Shown piece after piece: positions 26,630-35,360 of a DNA stretch of 64,000 nucleotides (its first letter is position 1; each line of letters begins with the position of its first letter). The notes below the pieces were generated by a model. That model was not told the DNA's origin. It made no database searches and worked only from the letters and a program-made list of their open reading frames with translations. Origin of the DNA: Frankia alni ACN14a (GTDB taxonomy: Bacteria; Actinomycetota; Actinomycetes; Frankiales; Frankiaceae); assembly GCF_000058485.1 (NCBI RefSeq), contig NC_008278.1:6504962-6568961 (forward strand). Direction: 5' to 3'. The translations under genes and the position numbers were made by a program.

Positions 26630-26896
26630 GTGAGCATGGCGCTTGTCCACCATGACCCGCAGGACGGCATACTCGTTACTCGCATTGGCCAGGCCGAGAT
26701 CACCGTACGGCCCGAGCCGCCGGCGAGCGCCGGCAAGGCTCCGGTGATCCTTCTCCGCCTGGACGCGCCCATGCTGGATACGCTCGCCGCCGCCTATCTC
26801 GACCCCGACGAGGCCCGCAGCCTCGCCCAGTCCCTGCTCCGCGCCGCCGAGGCAGCGCGCCCCAGCAGCCCCTGGCGCACGCCCCGCCCCCGCTGA
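26630..26896 (+). CDS. Small hypothetical protein
   Basis: This 88-residue protein reads MSMALVHHDPQDGILVTRIG and ends in an Arg/Pro-rich tail. The middle (APVILLRLDAPMLDTLAAAYLDPDEARSLAQSLLRAAEAA) is likely a strand followed by two helices. I do not recognise it. GTG 26630 and ATG 26636 are both possible. The codons have the high third-position G+C of real genes here. It follows the lrp gene by 287 bases and precedes the tRNA region, so it is probably its own unit. Confidence 0.55.
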   Translation: MSMALVHHDPQDGILVTRIGQAEITVRPEPPASAGKAPVILLRLDAPMLDTLAAAYLDPDEARSLAQSLLRAAEAARPSSPWRTPRPR

Positions 26897-27198
26897 CCCG
26901 CCCCAGGCAGGATCGAGGCCGGCAGGCGGTCCCGGCCTCCGGGCGGGCCGGGCCGGGGCGTCAGGGCGCCCATCTGCTCGCTCCGTGTCACCGGTCGGCT
27001 GCGGAGCCGAGCCGAGGTCCGGGTACGATTTTCCGGTCTGAAACCGTACCCAGACCTCGGCATGATGTGGTGGCGATCTGGCTGGGACGACGAGTGCTTG
27101 CCCGCCGGCGGAGGTGCTGAGCCGCAGCGCCCGGCGGTCTCGGTCTCGGTCTCGGTCGGCGAGGAAGGCTGCGGCCGGCGACGGCGCGACAGAATGCG
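26897..27198. other. Intergenic region with a large imperfect inverted repeat
   Basis: No gene is seen. Its main feature is the 49-base inverted repeat at 27012-27060. A CGGTCT simple repeat lies near 27140-27160. The region ends at the terminator of the tRNA gene. Confidence 0.5.
27012..27060. repeat. 49-base inverted repeat with 16-base arms
   Basis: CCGAGGTC-C-GGGTACG pairs with CGTACCC-A-GACCTCGG, leaving one mismatch and a 17-base loop (ATTTTCCGGTCTGAAAC). It lies 116 bases after the small hypothetical gene and may be its terminator or a mobile hairpin element. Confidence 0.75.
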
Positions 27199-27231
27199 AA
27201 AAGGCTCCCGGAGAATCTCCGGGAGCCTTTT
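27199..27231 (-). terminator. Rho-independent terminator of tRNA-fMet
   Basis: AAAAGGCTCCCGGA and TCCGGGAGCCTTTT form a perfect 14-bp stem around GAATC, giving a T-run on either strand. It begins four bases after the encoded CCA of the leftward tRNA gene. Confidence 0.93.
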
Positions 27232-27235
27232 CGTT

Positions 27236-27312
27236 TGGTAGCGGGGACAGGATTTGAACCTGTGACCTCTGGGTTATGAGCCCAGCGAGCTACCGAGCTG
27301 CTCCACCCCGCG
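27236..27312 (-). tRNA. Initiator tRNA-Met (CAT)
   Basis: The leftward 77-base sequence begins CGCGGGGTGGAGCAG and has anticodon loop CTCATAA. The anticodon stem has the three G:C pairs (GGG/CCC) of initiator tRNA, and position 1 (C) does not pair with position 72 (T), the second initiator mark. The 3' CCA is encoded (27236-27238). A strong terminator follows. The upstream half lies 120 bases from the UPF0182 gene stop. Confidence 0.98.
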
Positions 27313-27432
27313 TCGGTGTGCCTTTACTATACAGGGCCGCCACCGGCAGATGTCAAACCGATGGCGGCCCCAATTTTGGGCGCTTCCCGGCGAAGATCGC
27401 AAAGGGTGCGGATCGTCGCGATTCGCCCGGTG

Positions 27433-30400
27433 TCAGCCGGGCGGGGGTGCCGCCCGTGGCTGCTGCGGCGGACCGGCGGTGGCGCCCGCCGGGCTCGGGG
27501 GACCCGAGGGGCCCGCGGGAGCAGCGACGGCGGGCGTGGTTCCCGGCGGCGCCGAGCCGGCGGCGGTGCCGCGGGTCGTGGGCGCGGCCGAGCGGCTCGG
27601 CGTGGGACTCGCCGCAGGTGGGGTCGTCGGTGGGCTGGCGAGAGTCCGCAGCCGGCTCAGCGCGTCGGCCAGGTCGGTCTGCGCCTGACCGTAGGCGTTG
27701 AAGTCCGGCGGATTCTTACGCAGGGCGTCCTGGCCGGCCTTGTAGGCGCTGTCGGCGTCGTTGACGGCGTCCTGCAGCCCGGAGGTCCCGCCCGGTGGCG
27801 CGGCCCCGGTGCCACCGCCCTGTGTCGTGGCCTGACCGCCACCGCCGGTGGTCGTGGTTGCGCCGGTGCCGGCTCCGGCCGCCGCGGCCCCGGCTCCGGA
27901 ACCGAAGACCTTGTCGAGCGCCTCCCCCAGGGAGGTGCCGAAGCCGATGCGCTCCCCGAAGGCGGTGGCGATGCCCTGCAGCGTGGGATAGCCCGAGCCG
28001 CCGCGGGCCTGGACGTAGTAGGGCTCGACGTAGAGCAGCCCACCCGCGACCGGCAGCGTCAGCAGGTTGCCCTCGATGGTCTGGGAGCCGGCGCCGCGCC
28101 ACAGCGTCAGCTTGTTCGCGACGTCACCGTTGGACTCGATCGCGTTCTGCACCTGCACGGGGCCGTTGATCGTGCCCCCTGGCGGGAGTTTGAGCAGGGT
28201 GAACTGCCCGTAGTTCGACGGGTCGCTCGAGACCGCCATGTAGGCCGCGAGCTTCGACGACCGGGCCGAGATCAGCGGAGACGTCAGGTTGTACGACGGA
28301 CCGGACCGGTCGGGCAGCTTGCTGTACACGTAGAACGGCGGCTGTGGCTGCCCGCTGCCGTCGGGCGACTCCGACACCTGCCAGAAGTCCTCCTGCGAGT
28401 AGAAGTCCCGCGGGTCGGACACGTGGTACTGGCCGATCAGGTCGCGCTGGACCTTGAACAGGTCCTCGGGGTAGCGCAGGTGCGCCATGAGCGACGGGGA
28501 GATGTCCTTCTTCGGCTTCACCGTGTCCGGGAAGGCCTTCATCCAGGTCCGCAGCACCGGGTCGGACTCGTCCCAGGCGTAGAGGGTCACCGTTCCGTCG
28601 TAGGCGTCGACGGTCGCCTTCACCGAGTTTCGGATGTAGTTGACCTGGTTCGCGGCCTGCCGGGCCCGGTTGCCGCTCTGCGCGGTGACCGAGTCGGCGG
28701 TGACGTCGCCCAGGGTCCGCCGGGCGGAGTAGGGGTAGCCGTCGGACGTGGTGTAGCCGTCGAGGATCCAGGTGATGCGGCCGTTCACGACCGCGGGGTA
28801 CGGGTCGCCGTCGAGGGTGAGCCAGGGCGCGGCCTTGCTGACCCGGTCCCGCGGGTTGCGTTCGTAGAGGATCCGCGAGTTCTTGGTGATGTCGCCGGAC
28901 AGCAGCAGGTTCTTCTCGCCGAAGCGCAGCGCGAACAGGGCCTGCCGGAAGGTGGAGCCGATCGAGACGCCGCCGTCGCCGGTGTAGGTGGTCGTGACCT
29001 GCGTGTCGGCACCGGGGCCGGGGCCGTCGATCTCCACCTGGCGGGTGCCGACGACGGAGTAGTTCGGCGACATCTCACCGAAGTAGACCCGGTTCTCCCT
29101 GACGTCGAAGTCACCCTTCTGCGGCAGGTTCTGCTCGCCCTCGTCGAACGCGGGCTGGCCCTCGTCGACGGTGTTCGACGGGGCGGCGACGAAACCCTTG
29201 CCGTGGGTGTAGGTGAGGTGCTCGTTGATCCAGTTGCGCTGGTCGGCGCCGAGCCCGGCCTGGTTGAGCTCCCGCACGGACACGACGTAGTCGCGGGTGG
29301 TCTGCTTCTTGTCGGCGCCCGTGACGGTGTACCGGTCGACGTCGAGGGTCTTCGGGAACGTGTAGTAGCCGCGGATCTGCTGGAGCTGCTGGAACGTGCG
29401 CGACAGCTTGCTCGGGTCGAGCAGGCGGGTGTTGGGCACCGTGCCGGTGTCCGCGGCGACCTGCGCGGCGGTGACGTCGGTGCGCGCGGCGTACGACTGC
29501 GGCTTGACGTTCTGGATGCCGTAGGCCGCACGGGTCGCCGCGATGTTGCGTTCGATGTACGGCTGCTCGCGGGTCGCCTCGTTCGGCCGCACCTGGAACT
29601 GCTGGATGAACGCCGGGTAGATGCCGCCGATGACCACCGACGACAACACCAGGATCCCGGCGCCGAGCAGCGGCAGCGTCCAGCCACGCTGGAAGATGTT
29701 GTAGATGAACAACACCGCACAGGCCAGCGAGATGAACAGCAGGATCAGCTTCGCGGGCAGCACGGCGTGAACGTCGGTGTAGGACGCGCCGGTGGCGACG
29801 CCGCGCGAGGAGAACACCGAGCCGAACCGGTCGAGGTAGTAGGCCCAGGCCTTCAGCAGCGCGAGCAGTCCGAGCAGCACGGAGATGTGCGCCTTCGCGG
29901 CGGGTGTCACCCGCTCCCCCGGCGTCTGCAGCCGGATGCCGCCGAACAGGTAGTGGGTCAGCACGGTGACCAGCAGGGACAGCAGCACGGCGGTCAGCAG
30001 GAAGCCGAGCAGGAAGCGCTGGAACGGGTACGTGAAGGCGTAGTAGCTGATGTCCCGGTGGAACTGGGGGTCCTTGGTCCCGAACGACTCGCCGTTCACC
30101 CACAGCAGCCAGGTCCGCCACCGGCCGGACGCCGACAGCCCCGCCGCCAGGCCGAACACCGCCGCGACGGCGACGAGGACCAGCTTCATGTACGGCTCGA
30201 TGGCCGACCGGTAGCGTTCGAGGTTCTGCTGCTCGGTGGACAGCGGCCGCAACTGCGGGCGAAACCGGTAACCAAGTACGATGTTGGTCCCGATGACGAC
30301 GGCCATCACCGCGCCGAAGATGAGGAACAACAGGATCCGGGTGTAGATGACGGTCGTGAAGACCTTGCTGAAATCGACCGAGCGGTAGAACAGCAGGTCC

Positions 30401-30513
30401 GTGTAGAGCCGCGTGAAGATGGCGACGAACGCGATCACGAGGGCGACGGCCAGCAGCACCGGGACGATCACCTTGGCGCGGGTCAGCACCGGGCGGCGAC
30501 TGGTCGTTGCCAC
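27433..30513 (-). CDS. UPF0182 family membrane protein
   Basis: The 1026-residue protein has about seven hydrophobic segments in the first 310 residues (for example VPVLLAVALVIAFVAIF, LLFLIFGAVMAVVIG and LGFLLTAVLLSLLVTVL), followed by a large extracytoplasmic domain and a Pro/Gly/Ala-rich tail of about 120 residues. It matches the UPF0182 family (M. tuberculosis Rv3193c), widely conserved in actinobacteria but of unknown function. The stretch YTHGKGFVAAPSNTVDEGQPAF is characteristic. The start ATG 30513 gives a typical short cytoplasmic N-terminus. It is adjacent to the PDZ-Lon protease as in mycobacteria, with the PPA1309 gene between. Confidence 0.93.
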   Translation of the reverse strand: MATTSRRPVLTRAKVIVPVLLAVALVIAFVAIFTRLYTDLLFYRSVDFSKVFTTVIYTRILLFLIFGAVMAVVIGTNIVLGYRFRPQLRPLSTEQQNLERYRSAIEPYMKLVLVAVAAVFGLAAGLSASGRWRTWLLWVNGESFGTKDPQFHRDISYYAFTYPFQRFLLGFLLTAVLLSLLVTVLTHYLFGGIRLQTPGERVTPAAKAHISVLLGLLALLKAWAYYLDRFGSVFSSRGVATGASYTDVHAVLPAKLILLFISLACAVLFIYNIFQRGWTLPLLGAGILVLSSVVIGGIYPAFIQQFQVRPNEATREQPYIERNIAATRAAYGIQNVKPQSYAARTDVTAAQVAADTGTVPNTRLLDPSKLSRTFQQLQQIRGYYTFPKTLDVDRYTVTGADKKQTTRDYVVSVRELNQAGLGADQRNWINEHLTYTHGKGFVAAPSNTVDEGQPAFDEGEQNLPQKGDFDVRENRVYFGEMSPNYSVVGTRQVEIDGPGPGADTQVTTTYTGDGGVSIGSTFRQALFALRFGEKNLLLSGDITKNSRILYERNPRDRVSKAAPWLTLDGDPYPAVVNGRITWILDGYTTSDGYPYSARRTLGDVTADSVTAQSGNRARQAANQVNYIRNSVKATVDAYDGTVTLYAWDESDPVLRTWMKAFPDTVKPKKDISPSLMAHLRYPEDLFKVQRDLIGQYHVSDPRDFYSQEDFWQVSESPDGSGQPQPPFYVYSKLPDRSGPSYNLTSPLISARSSKLAAYMAVSSDPSNYGQFTLLKLPPGGTINGPVQVQNAIESNGDVANKLTLWRGAGSQTIEGNLLTLPVAGGLLYVEPYYVQARGGSGYPTLQGIATAFGERIGFGTSLGEALDKVFGSGAGAAAAGAGTGATTTTGGGGQATTQGGGTGAAPPGGTSGLQDAVNDADSAYKAGQDALRKNPPDFNAYGQAQTDLADALSRLRTLASPPTTPPAASPTPSRSAAPTTRGTAAGSAPPGTTPAVAAPAGPSGPPSPAGATAGPPQQPRAAPPPG

Positions 30514-30671
30514 AGTTCCTCCGTGCGGTCAGGACGGTCGGGTGTTCATCGGAAGGGTGGATCCGGGGTTTCCGGATCCATCAGCCGGGTGGTGCCGACG
30601 CGAGGGGCGCGTACCGCCCCAGTACGGCAACCTACGCCAGGCACTCAGGGGAGATCGGAGAGGATGGGTCG

Positions 30672-31178
30672 GTGAGCAGCCCGAACATCACGGAGTTGAC
30701 CTCCGTCGTACTCGAGGTCGAGCGGCACGTCGCGGACTCCGGCTGGGATCAGCCCAGCCAGGTCTACGCCCTCGCCGACACCGCCGACCTGCTGGCGCGG
30801 GAACCCGCGTTGGCCCCCCACATCGGGGATTCGCCGCCCGGTTCGCTGACCCCGGTCGAGCAGGAGCCGCTGCCGGTGGGCCGGCTCGACGAAGTGCTCG
30901 CCGGGATCGGGTGGCCCCCTGAGGTGCTGGGCTGCGTGCTGGTGACCGAGCTCGTCGTCCTCCCGCCGAGCGCGGAGGAGGAGGCGCCGTACTCCGACCA
31001 CGAGATCGAGTACTGGGCCGCGAACCACCCGGAGCGCCAGGACGTCCGGCTCGCCGTCGGGGTCACCCGCAGCGGCCTGCACGCGTCCTGCCTGCGGGTC
31101 CGCGGGGACGACGAGCTCGTCGTCGATCCCGACCTGGCCGACAACCTCGTCGACGGGCTGCTCGCGACGTTCCAGTGA
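30672..31178 (+). CDS. PPA1309-family protein
   Basis: This 168-residue acidic protein reads SSPNITELTSVVLEVERHVADSGWDQPSQVYALADTADLL and later EQEPLPVGRLDEVLAGIGWPPEVLGCVLVTELVVLPP, a pattern I recall from the PPA1309 family, which lies between the UPF0182 and PDZ genes in many actinobacteria. No enzyme motif is visible; it may act as an adaptor. GTG 30672 follows AGAGGATGGG and gives the usual length. It is divergent from UPF0182 (158 bases between starts). Confidence 0.85.
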   Translation: MSSPNITELTSVVLEVERHVADSGWDQPSQVYALADTADLLAREPALAPHIGDSPPGSLTPVEQEPLPVGRLDEVLAGIGWPPEVLGCVLVTELVVLPPSAEEEAPYSDHEIEYWAANHPERQDVRLAVGVTRSGLHASCLRVRGDDELVVDPDLADNLVDGLLATFQ

Positions 31179-31242
31179 CCTGGGCCGCCGGGTGGGGCGG
31201 CCGGCAACCCGCGTGGCCCGGGGGCCGTCCGCACGCCCCACC

Positions 31243-31350
31243 CGGCCGGCCCGGACCACCCGGCCGGCCCAGGCGACTCGGCCGGCCCGGGTCACTCGGC
31301 CGGCCCGGATCACTCGGCCGGCCCGGGCCAGCCGGCCGGCCCGGACGGCC
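31243..31350. repeat. Six tandem 18-bp units between convergent genes
   Basis: The core CGGCCGGCCC begins at 31243, 31261, 31279, 31297, 31315 and 31333, a strict 18-base period; the rest of the unit is close to GGNNCACT. The core is itself palindromic. The array fills the gap between the PPA1309 stop and the stop of the PDZ protease gene and may act as a two-way terminator. Confidence 0.9.
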
Positions 31351-31357
31351 GGAGCGC

Positions 31358-32398
31358 TCAGCAGGACGGCACGCTCGCCGCCGGATTCGTCCGCAGCGCG
31401 TCGACCGCCTTCAGGGCGTCGGTAAGGGTGTCGACCTTCACCAGGCGGGGGGCGCGGCCGGAGTCCACCGACGTGGCGTCGGCGCAGTTCGCCGCCGGCA
31501 CGAGGAAGATCGACGCCCCGGACGCCTTCGCGCCGAGGATCTTCTGCTGGATGCCGCCGATCGGCCCGACCTCGCCGGCCGCCGTGATCGTCCCGGTACC
31601 GGCGATGGTCTTCCCCCCGGTGAGTGCCCCGGGCGTCAGCAGATCCACGATGCCCATCGCGAACATCAGGCCGGCGCTCGGCCCGCCGACGTCCGACAGC
31701 CGGATGCGGACGGTGAACGGGTAGGTCCGCTTCTCGGTCGTGGTGACGCCGATCATGGCCCGGGTCGGGTCGTCGGTTGCCGGGCGGGTGGTGATGGTGA
31801 CGGTGGCCGGCTTGCCACCCCGCTTGTAGGCGATGGTGACAGCCGCGCCGGGGCGGACCTTGCCGACCTGGGCGCGTAGCTGGTCCTGGGTCGCCACGGC
31901 GACCCCGCCGACCTGGGTGATGACGTCGCCGGCCGCGAGTCTGCCCGCGGCGGGCGAGCCGTCCGGAATGGTGTAGACAGCGACCGATCGGCCCGTCGCC
32001 TTGATGCCGAGCTGGGCGAGCGCGGCCGCCGTGGCCTGGTCCTGCGAGTCCAGCATGGCCTGGGCGTTCTCCTGCTGGACCTGCTCCTGACTGGAGCCGC
32101 GGGGCCGGATGAGCTCGGTGGGGACGACCGCCCGGTCATCGTCGATCCAGTCCTGCAGGGCGCTGACCAGGTTGAGCTTCGGGGTCTCCTCGACCGTGGT
32201 CAGCTCGAGCCGACCGGAGGTCGGGTAGGTGCGGTGCCCCTCGATCGTGATCAGCCGGGTGCCGTCGACGGCGCCGAGCGTGTCGGTGACCGGCCCGGGG
32301 GCCAGAGTGACGAACGGTACCGGCATCCACAGGCCCACGACCAGGAGCACCAACGCCAGTACCGACGCCACCACGAGAGACTGGGTGCGCCGGGCCAT
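31358..32398 (-). CDS. PDZ and Lon-type serine protease, membrane anchored
   Basis: This 346-residue protein has an N-terminal membrane anchor (residues 7-33), a PDZ domain (about 135-205, VYTIPDGSPAAGRLAAGDVITQVGG), and a Lon proteolytic domain with Ser241 (GGPSAGLMFA) and Lys286 (QQKILGAKASG), the catalytic dyad. It matches Rv3194c. The protease domain faces outside if the anchor is a normal signal anchor. No ATPase domain is present, so it acts without the Lon motor, perhaps on unfolded periplasmic or membrane proteins. It lies upstream on the minus strand of the small acidic protein gene and moaE. Confidence 0.93.
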   Translation of the reverse strand: MARRTQSLVVASVLALVLLVVGLWMPVPFVTLAPGPVTDTLGAVDGTRLITIEGHRTYPTSGRLELTTVEETPKLNLVSALQDWIDDDRAVVPTELIRPRGSSQEQVQQENAQAMLDSQDQATAAALAQLGIKATGRSVAVYTIPDGSPAAGRLAAGDVITQVGGVAVATQDQLRAQVGKVRPGAAVTIAYKRGGKPATVTITTRPATDDPTRAMIGVTTTEKRTYPFTVRIRLSDVGGPSAGLMFAMGIVDLLTPGALTGGKTIAGTGTITAAGEVGPIGGIQQKILGAKASGASIFLVPAANCADATSVDSGRAPRLVKVDTLTDALKAVDALRTNPAASVPSC

Positions 32399-32488
32399 GA
32401 ACGCAGTCTATGTACCGGCCCTCACCCGGTCGGGCCGGCGTCCGGGGCAGTCGACCTCAGCCCCGGACGCCGGATGTCCGACGCACGG

Positions 32489-32896
32489 TCAGGGTGTCTC
32501 GGGCGGACGACCCCTGGCCTGGCGCCGCAGCGACGACACGTCGATGGGCACCGTGTCGGCGTAGGGCGACACCTGGGCACCGGTGGCGACGCCGAGGTCG
32601 TCCAACTCGCCCAGACCGACCATGTTGGCTAGGTCGTCCAGGTCGTTCGTGGAGAGCGGGCCGTTCGGGGAGAGCGGGTCATCGTCCGGTGGCGGTTCGG
32701 GGTAGCCGGATTCGTCGAGGTCGGCGCCGGTCCGCGTGGCGGACTGGGCGGGGATCGGGCGGGCCAGCGCGGCCATGCTGCGCCGGTAGCCCGCGATGGT
32801 GATCATGGCTTCGGAGGTGCGGTCCGGCCGGCCGCGCAGGGCGACCCACACGGCCGTCAGGAGCAGGGCGACAGGGGGGATCAACAGGAACCACAT
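32489..32896 (-). CDS. Small membrane-anchored acidic protein
   Basis: The 135-residue product has one N-terminal membrane segment (MWFLLIPPVALLLTAVWVAL) followed by a short basic stop-transfer (RGRPDR) and a polar acidic region (PPPDDDPLSPN, DLDDLANMVGLGELDDLG). The function is unknown; homologous small proteins lie beside the PDZ protease in other actinobacteria as I recall. ATG 32896 was chosen because it begins directly with the membrane segment. It is 59 bases downstream of moaE and 90 bases upstream of the PDZ protease gene on the same strand. Confidence 0.68.
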   Translation of the reverse strand: MWFLLIPPVALLLTAVWVALRGRPDRTSEAMITIAGYRRSMAALARPIPAQSATRTGADLDESGYPEPPPDDDPLSPNGPLSTNDLDDLANMVGLGELDDLGVATGAQVSPYADTVPIDVSSLRRQARGRPPETP

Positions 32897-32955
32897 GGGA
32901 GCCTCGACGTCGAGACGAGTAAGAAGATGACTTATTTCTATCGTAGGTGCCCCGC

Positions 32956-33543
32956 TCAGCAGGCGCCTACCCATTCAGCCGCGCCGTCCTCAAAAACCTG
33001 GTGTTTCCAAATCGGAACCTGTGCCTTGATGTCATCGATCAGACGACGACAGGCGGCAAATGCCTCCGCACGGTGGGCCGCTCCCACGGCCACCACGACC
33101 GCGGTCTCACCCACCCGTAGGTGCCCCGTGCGGTGGGCCACCGCGATCGCCCGCACCGGCGCACCGGCCGCCACCTCGGCGGCGACGCGCTCGATCTCGG
33201 CGGCGGCCCGCGGATGCGCCTCGTAAGCGAGGTCCGTCACCGCCCGACCGCCGTCATGGTCGCGAACGGTGCCCACGAACAGCGCAATCCCGCCCACGTC
33301 CGGGAGCAGGACGGCGGCCATGCACTCGTCCACCGACAACGGGGTGTCACGAATGTCCGCGAGAACGACGCGGGCCGGAGCCGCGGTCCCGAGCTCGGCG
33401 CCGGCGCCGGAGCCGGGACCGGAGCCGGCGGCCGCGGCCGGCTCCCCCGACGCCGGGGACGGCCCACCCGCCCCGACGGTCGCGCGCGCCGGGGCATCGG
33501 CCGGTGGGACGGGTGCGGGAGAACGCGTCGAGTCCACGTCCAC
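32956..33543 (-). CDS. moaE: Molybdopterin synthase catalytic subunit
   Basis: MoaE makes molybdopterin from precursor Z using thiocarboxylated MoaD. The 195-residue protein carries FVGTVRDHDGGRAV near 95-110, YEAHPRAA, AVAHRTGHLRVGE and the active-site block DDIKAQVPIWKHQVFEDG, with the family lysines. The first 65 residues are an Ala/Pro/Gly extension not found in most MoaE. GTG 33543 is the best long start; a later start is possible. No moaD is near, but MoeZ at 61455, which charges such sulfur carriers, is in the window. Confidence 0.94.
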   Translation of the reverse strand: MDVDSTRSPAPVPPADAPARATVGAGGPSPASGEPAAAAGSGPGSGAGAELGTAAPARVVLADIRDTPLSVDECMAAVLLPDVGGIALFVGTVRDHDGGRAVTDLAYEAHPRAAAEIERVAAEVAAGAPVRAIAVAHRTGHLRVGETAVVVAVGAAHRAEAFAACRRLIDDIKAQVPIWKHQVFEDGAAEWVGAC

Positions 33544-33658
33544 GACCGTAACCGGCCGTGGCGGCCTCCGTTTCGCCCGGCGGGCAGAAAACGCATTACC
33601 GTGGGTTCATGCCCCAACCGCGCGTGCGACGTCCCGCTCCCCGATCAGGCCACGTCCG

Positions 33659-35089
33659 ATGAGTGGCGACTTCCCGTTCGGCTTCGCGTCCTCCGGAGGC
33701 GGCGGCGAGGAGCCCAGGTCCCCCTTCGGCGGCGGGGGTCCCTTCGGCGGCGGCGCCCCGTTCTTCGCCGAGCTGGAGCGGCTGCTGTCCTGGCAGGGCG
33801 GTCCGGTCAACTGGGAGCTGGCCCGGCAGGTGGCGGTGCGCTCCCTGGGCGACGGCGAGTCGAGCGTCCCCATGGGGCAGCAGCACATGGTCGCCGAGGC
33901 ACTGCGGATCGCCGACGTCTGGCTCGACCCGCTGACGACCCTGCCCGCCGGCGCGACGACCGCCGGCGCCTGGTCGCGGGTCGAGTGGATCGAGAGGACG
34001 CTGCCGGTCTGGAAGACGCTGTGCGACCCGATCGCGGCCAAGGTCGTCGAGGCGATGCGCACGGGGATCTCCAGCGGGCTGAGCCAGCTCGGCGGGGGTG
34101 GCATCGAGCTGCCCAGCGAGCTGCGCGACGCCCTGCCGGCCGGAGTCGATCTCGGTGCCCTGATGGGCGCCGGTGGACCGATCATGCAGATGATGAACCA
34201 GGTCGGCGGCATGCTCTTCGGCGCCCAGGTGGGCCAGGCGATCGGCACCCTGGCCGCGGAGGTCGTCTCGTCGACCGAGGTCGGCCTGCCCCTGGGTCCG
34301 GCCGGGACGGCCGCGCTGGTCCCGGCAGGGGTCGCCGCGTTCGGGTCCGGTCTGGAGATCCCCGAGGACGAGGTGCGCATCTACCTCGCGCTGCGGGAGG
34401 CCGCCTCCACCCGGCTGTTCGCGCACGTGCCCTGGCTGCGCGCCCACGTGCTCGGCGCGGTCGAGGAGTACGCCCGGGGCATCGCGGTGGACACCGAGGC
34501 CGTCGGCCGGGTGATGCGGATGGTCGACCCGACCGCCCTGATGAACCCGGAGCGGCTGGCCGAGGCGCTCGGCGAGGACGTGTTCAACGACGCGACCACC
34601 CCCGAGCAGAAGGCGGCACTGGCCCGCCTCGAGCTGATCCTCGCCCTCATCGAGGGCTGGGTGGACCACGTGACCGACGCCGCGGCCACCGGTCATCTGC
34701 CCGCCGCCGGCCGGCTGCGCGAGATGGTCCGGCGCCGCCGTGCCGAGGGCGGGCCCGGTGAGCAGACCTTCGCCACGCTGGTCGGGCTCTCCCTGCGCCC
34801 GCGCAAGCTGCGCGAGGCCGCCGCGCTGTGGGCCGCGCTCGCCGAGGCCCGCGGGCGGGAGGGGCGCGACGCGGTCTGGGCTCATCCCGACCTGCTGCCC
34901 ACGGCGGCCGACCTGGCCACCCCGGACGGCTTCGTCACCGGTGCGTCGGCCAGCGTCCTGGACGACCCGATCGGCGAGATCGAGAAGCTGCGCGACACGC
35001 CGCCCGCCGAGGGCGGCGGGAAGTCCCCCGGCGGCCCCACGGACAAGCCGGACACCCCCGGCGACTCGGACCCCGGCACCACGAGCTGA
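33659..35089 (+). CDS. DUF2342/zincin-like protein (Rv3195 family)
   Basis: The 476-residue protein starts with a Gly-rich stretch (MSGDFPFGFASSGGGG), then a helical domain with LLSWQGGPVNWELARQVA. The conserved core has LFAHVPWLRAHVLGAVEEYARG and LILALIEGWVDHVTDAA. The family is annotated as a zincin-like metalloprotease, but I see no classic HExxH; the His pairs in the two quoted blocks may bind metal. ATG 33659 was chosen by family length. It heads a rightward run with the ThiF-like and ABC1 genes, as in Rv3195-Rv3197. Confidence 0.85.
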   Translation: MSGDFPFGFASSGGGGEEPRSPFGGGGPFGGGAPFFAELERLLSWQGGPVNWELARQVAVRSLGDGESSVPMGQQHMVAEALRIADVWLDPLTTLPAGATTAGAWSRVEWIERTLPVWKTLCDPIAAKVVEAMRTGISSGLSQLGGGGIELPSELRDALPAGVDLGALMGAGGPIMQMMNQVGGMLFGAQVGQAIGTLAAEVVSSTEVGLPLGPAGTAALVPAGVAAFGSGLEIPEDEVRIYLALREAASTRLFAHVPWLRAHVLGAVEEYARGIAVDTEAVGRVMRMVDPTALMNPERLAEALGEDVFNDATTPEQKAALARLELILALIEGWVDHVTDAAATGHLPAAGRLREMVRRRRAEGGPGEQTFATLVGLSLRPRKLREAAALWAALAEARGREGRDAVWAHPDLLPTAADLATPDGFVTGASASVLDDPIGEIEKLRDTPPAEGGGKSPGGPTDKPDTPGDSDPGTTS

Positions 35090-35360
35090 CCGATCAGTAC
35101 GCTCCGTCGCGGTACTGACGCACGCCGGTCCCGGCCGGGCCCCGCCGGCCTTGGCCAGGCACGCCCGGACCCGGCAGATCGGACCCGGCAGATCGGACCC
35201 GGCACGATCCACAGGGTGGTCCACAGCCTCTCCACAGCGGCCGGCGCGGTCTCGCGTTCTGTCGGACCCGCGTGACACGGTGGGGATCAACCGGCCGGCC
35301 GGCCGGTCGTCCTGATCCGCGTCCGGTGGCTTCGGCCGCCGGCGGACCTGCGGGGGATCC

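Noticed and set aside
26453-26653. Leftward 66-codon frame with a lipoprotein-like signal (LLVLLGC)
   Set aside because: Third positions are often A or T, unlike real genes here, there is no ribosome binding site, and it overlaps the start of the small gene at 26630.
27316-30675. Long open frame on the plus strand opposite the UPF0182 gene
   Set aside because: It is antisense to a well-conserved membrane protein, and its composition (Arg, Gly, Val, His) is typical of a shadow frame in high-G+C DNA.
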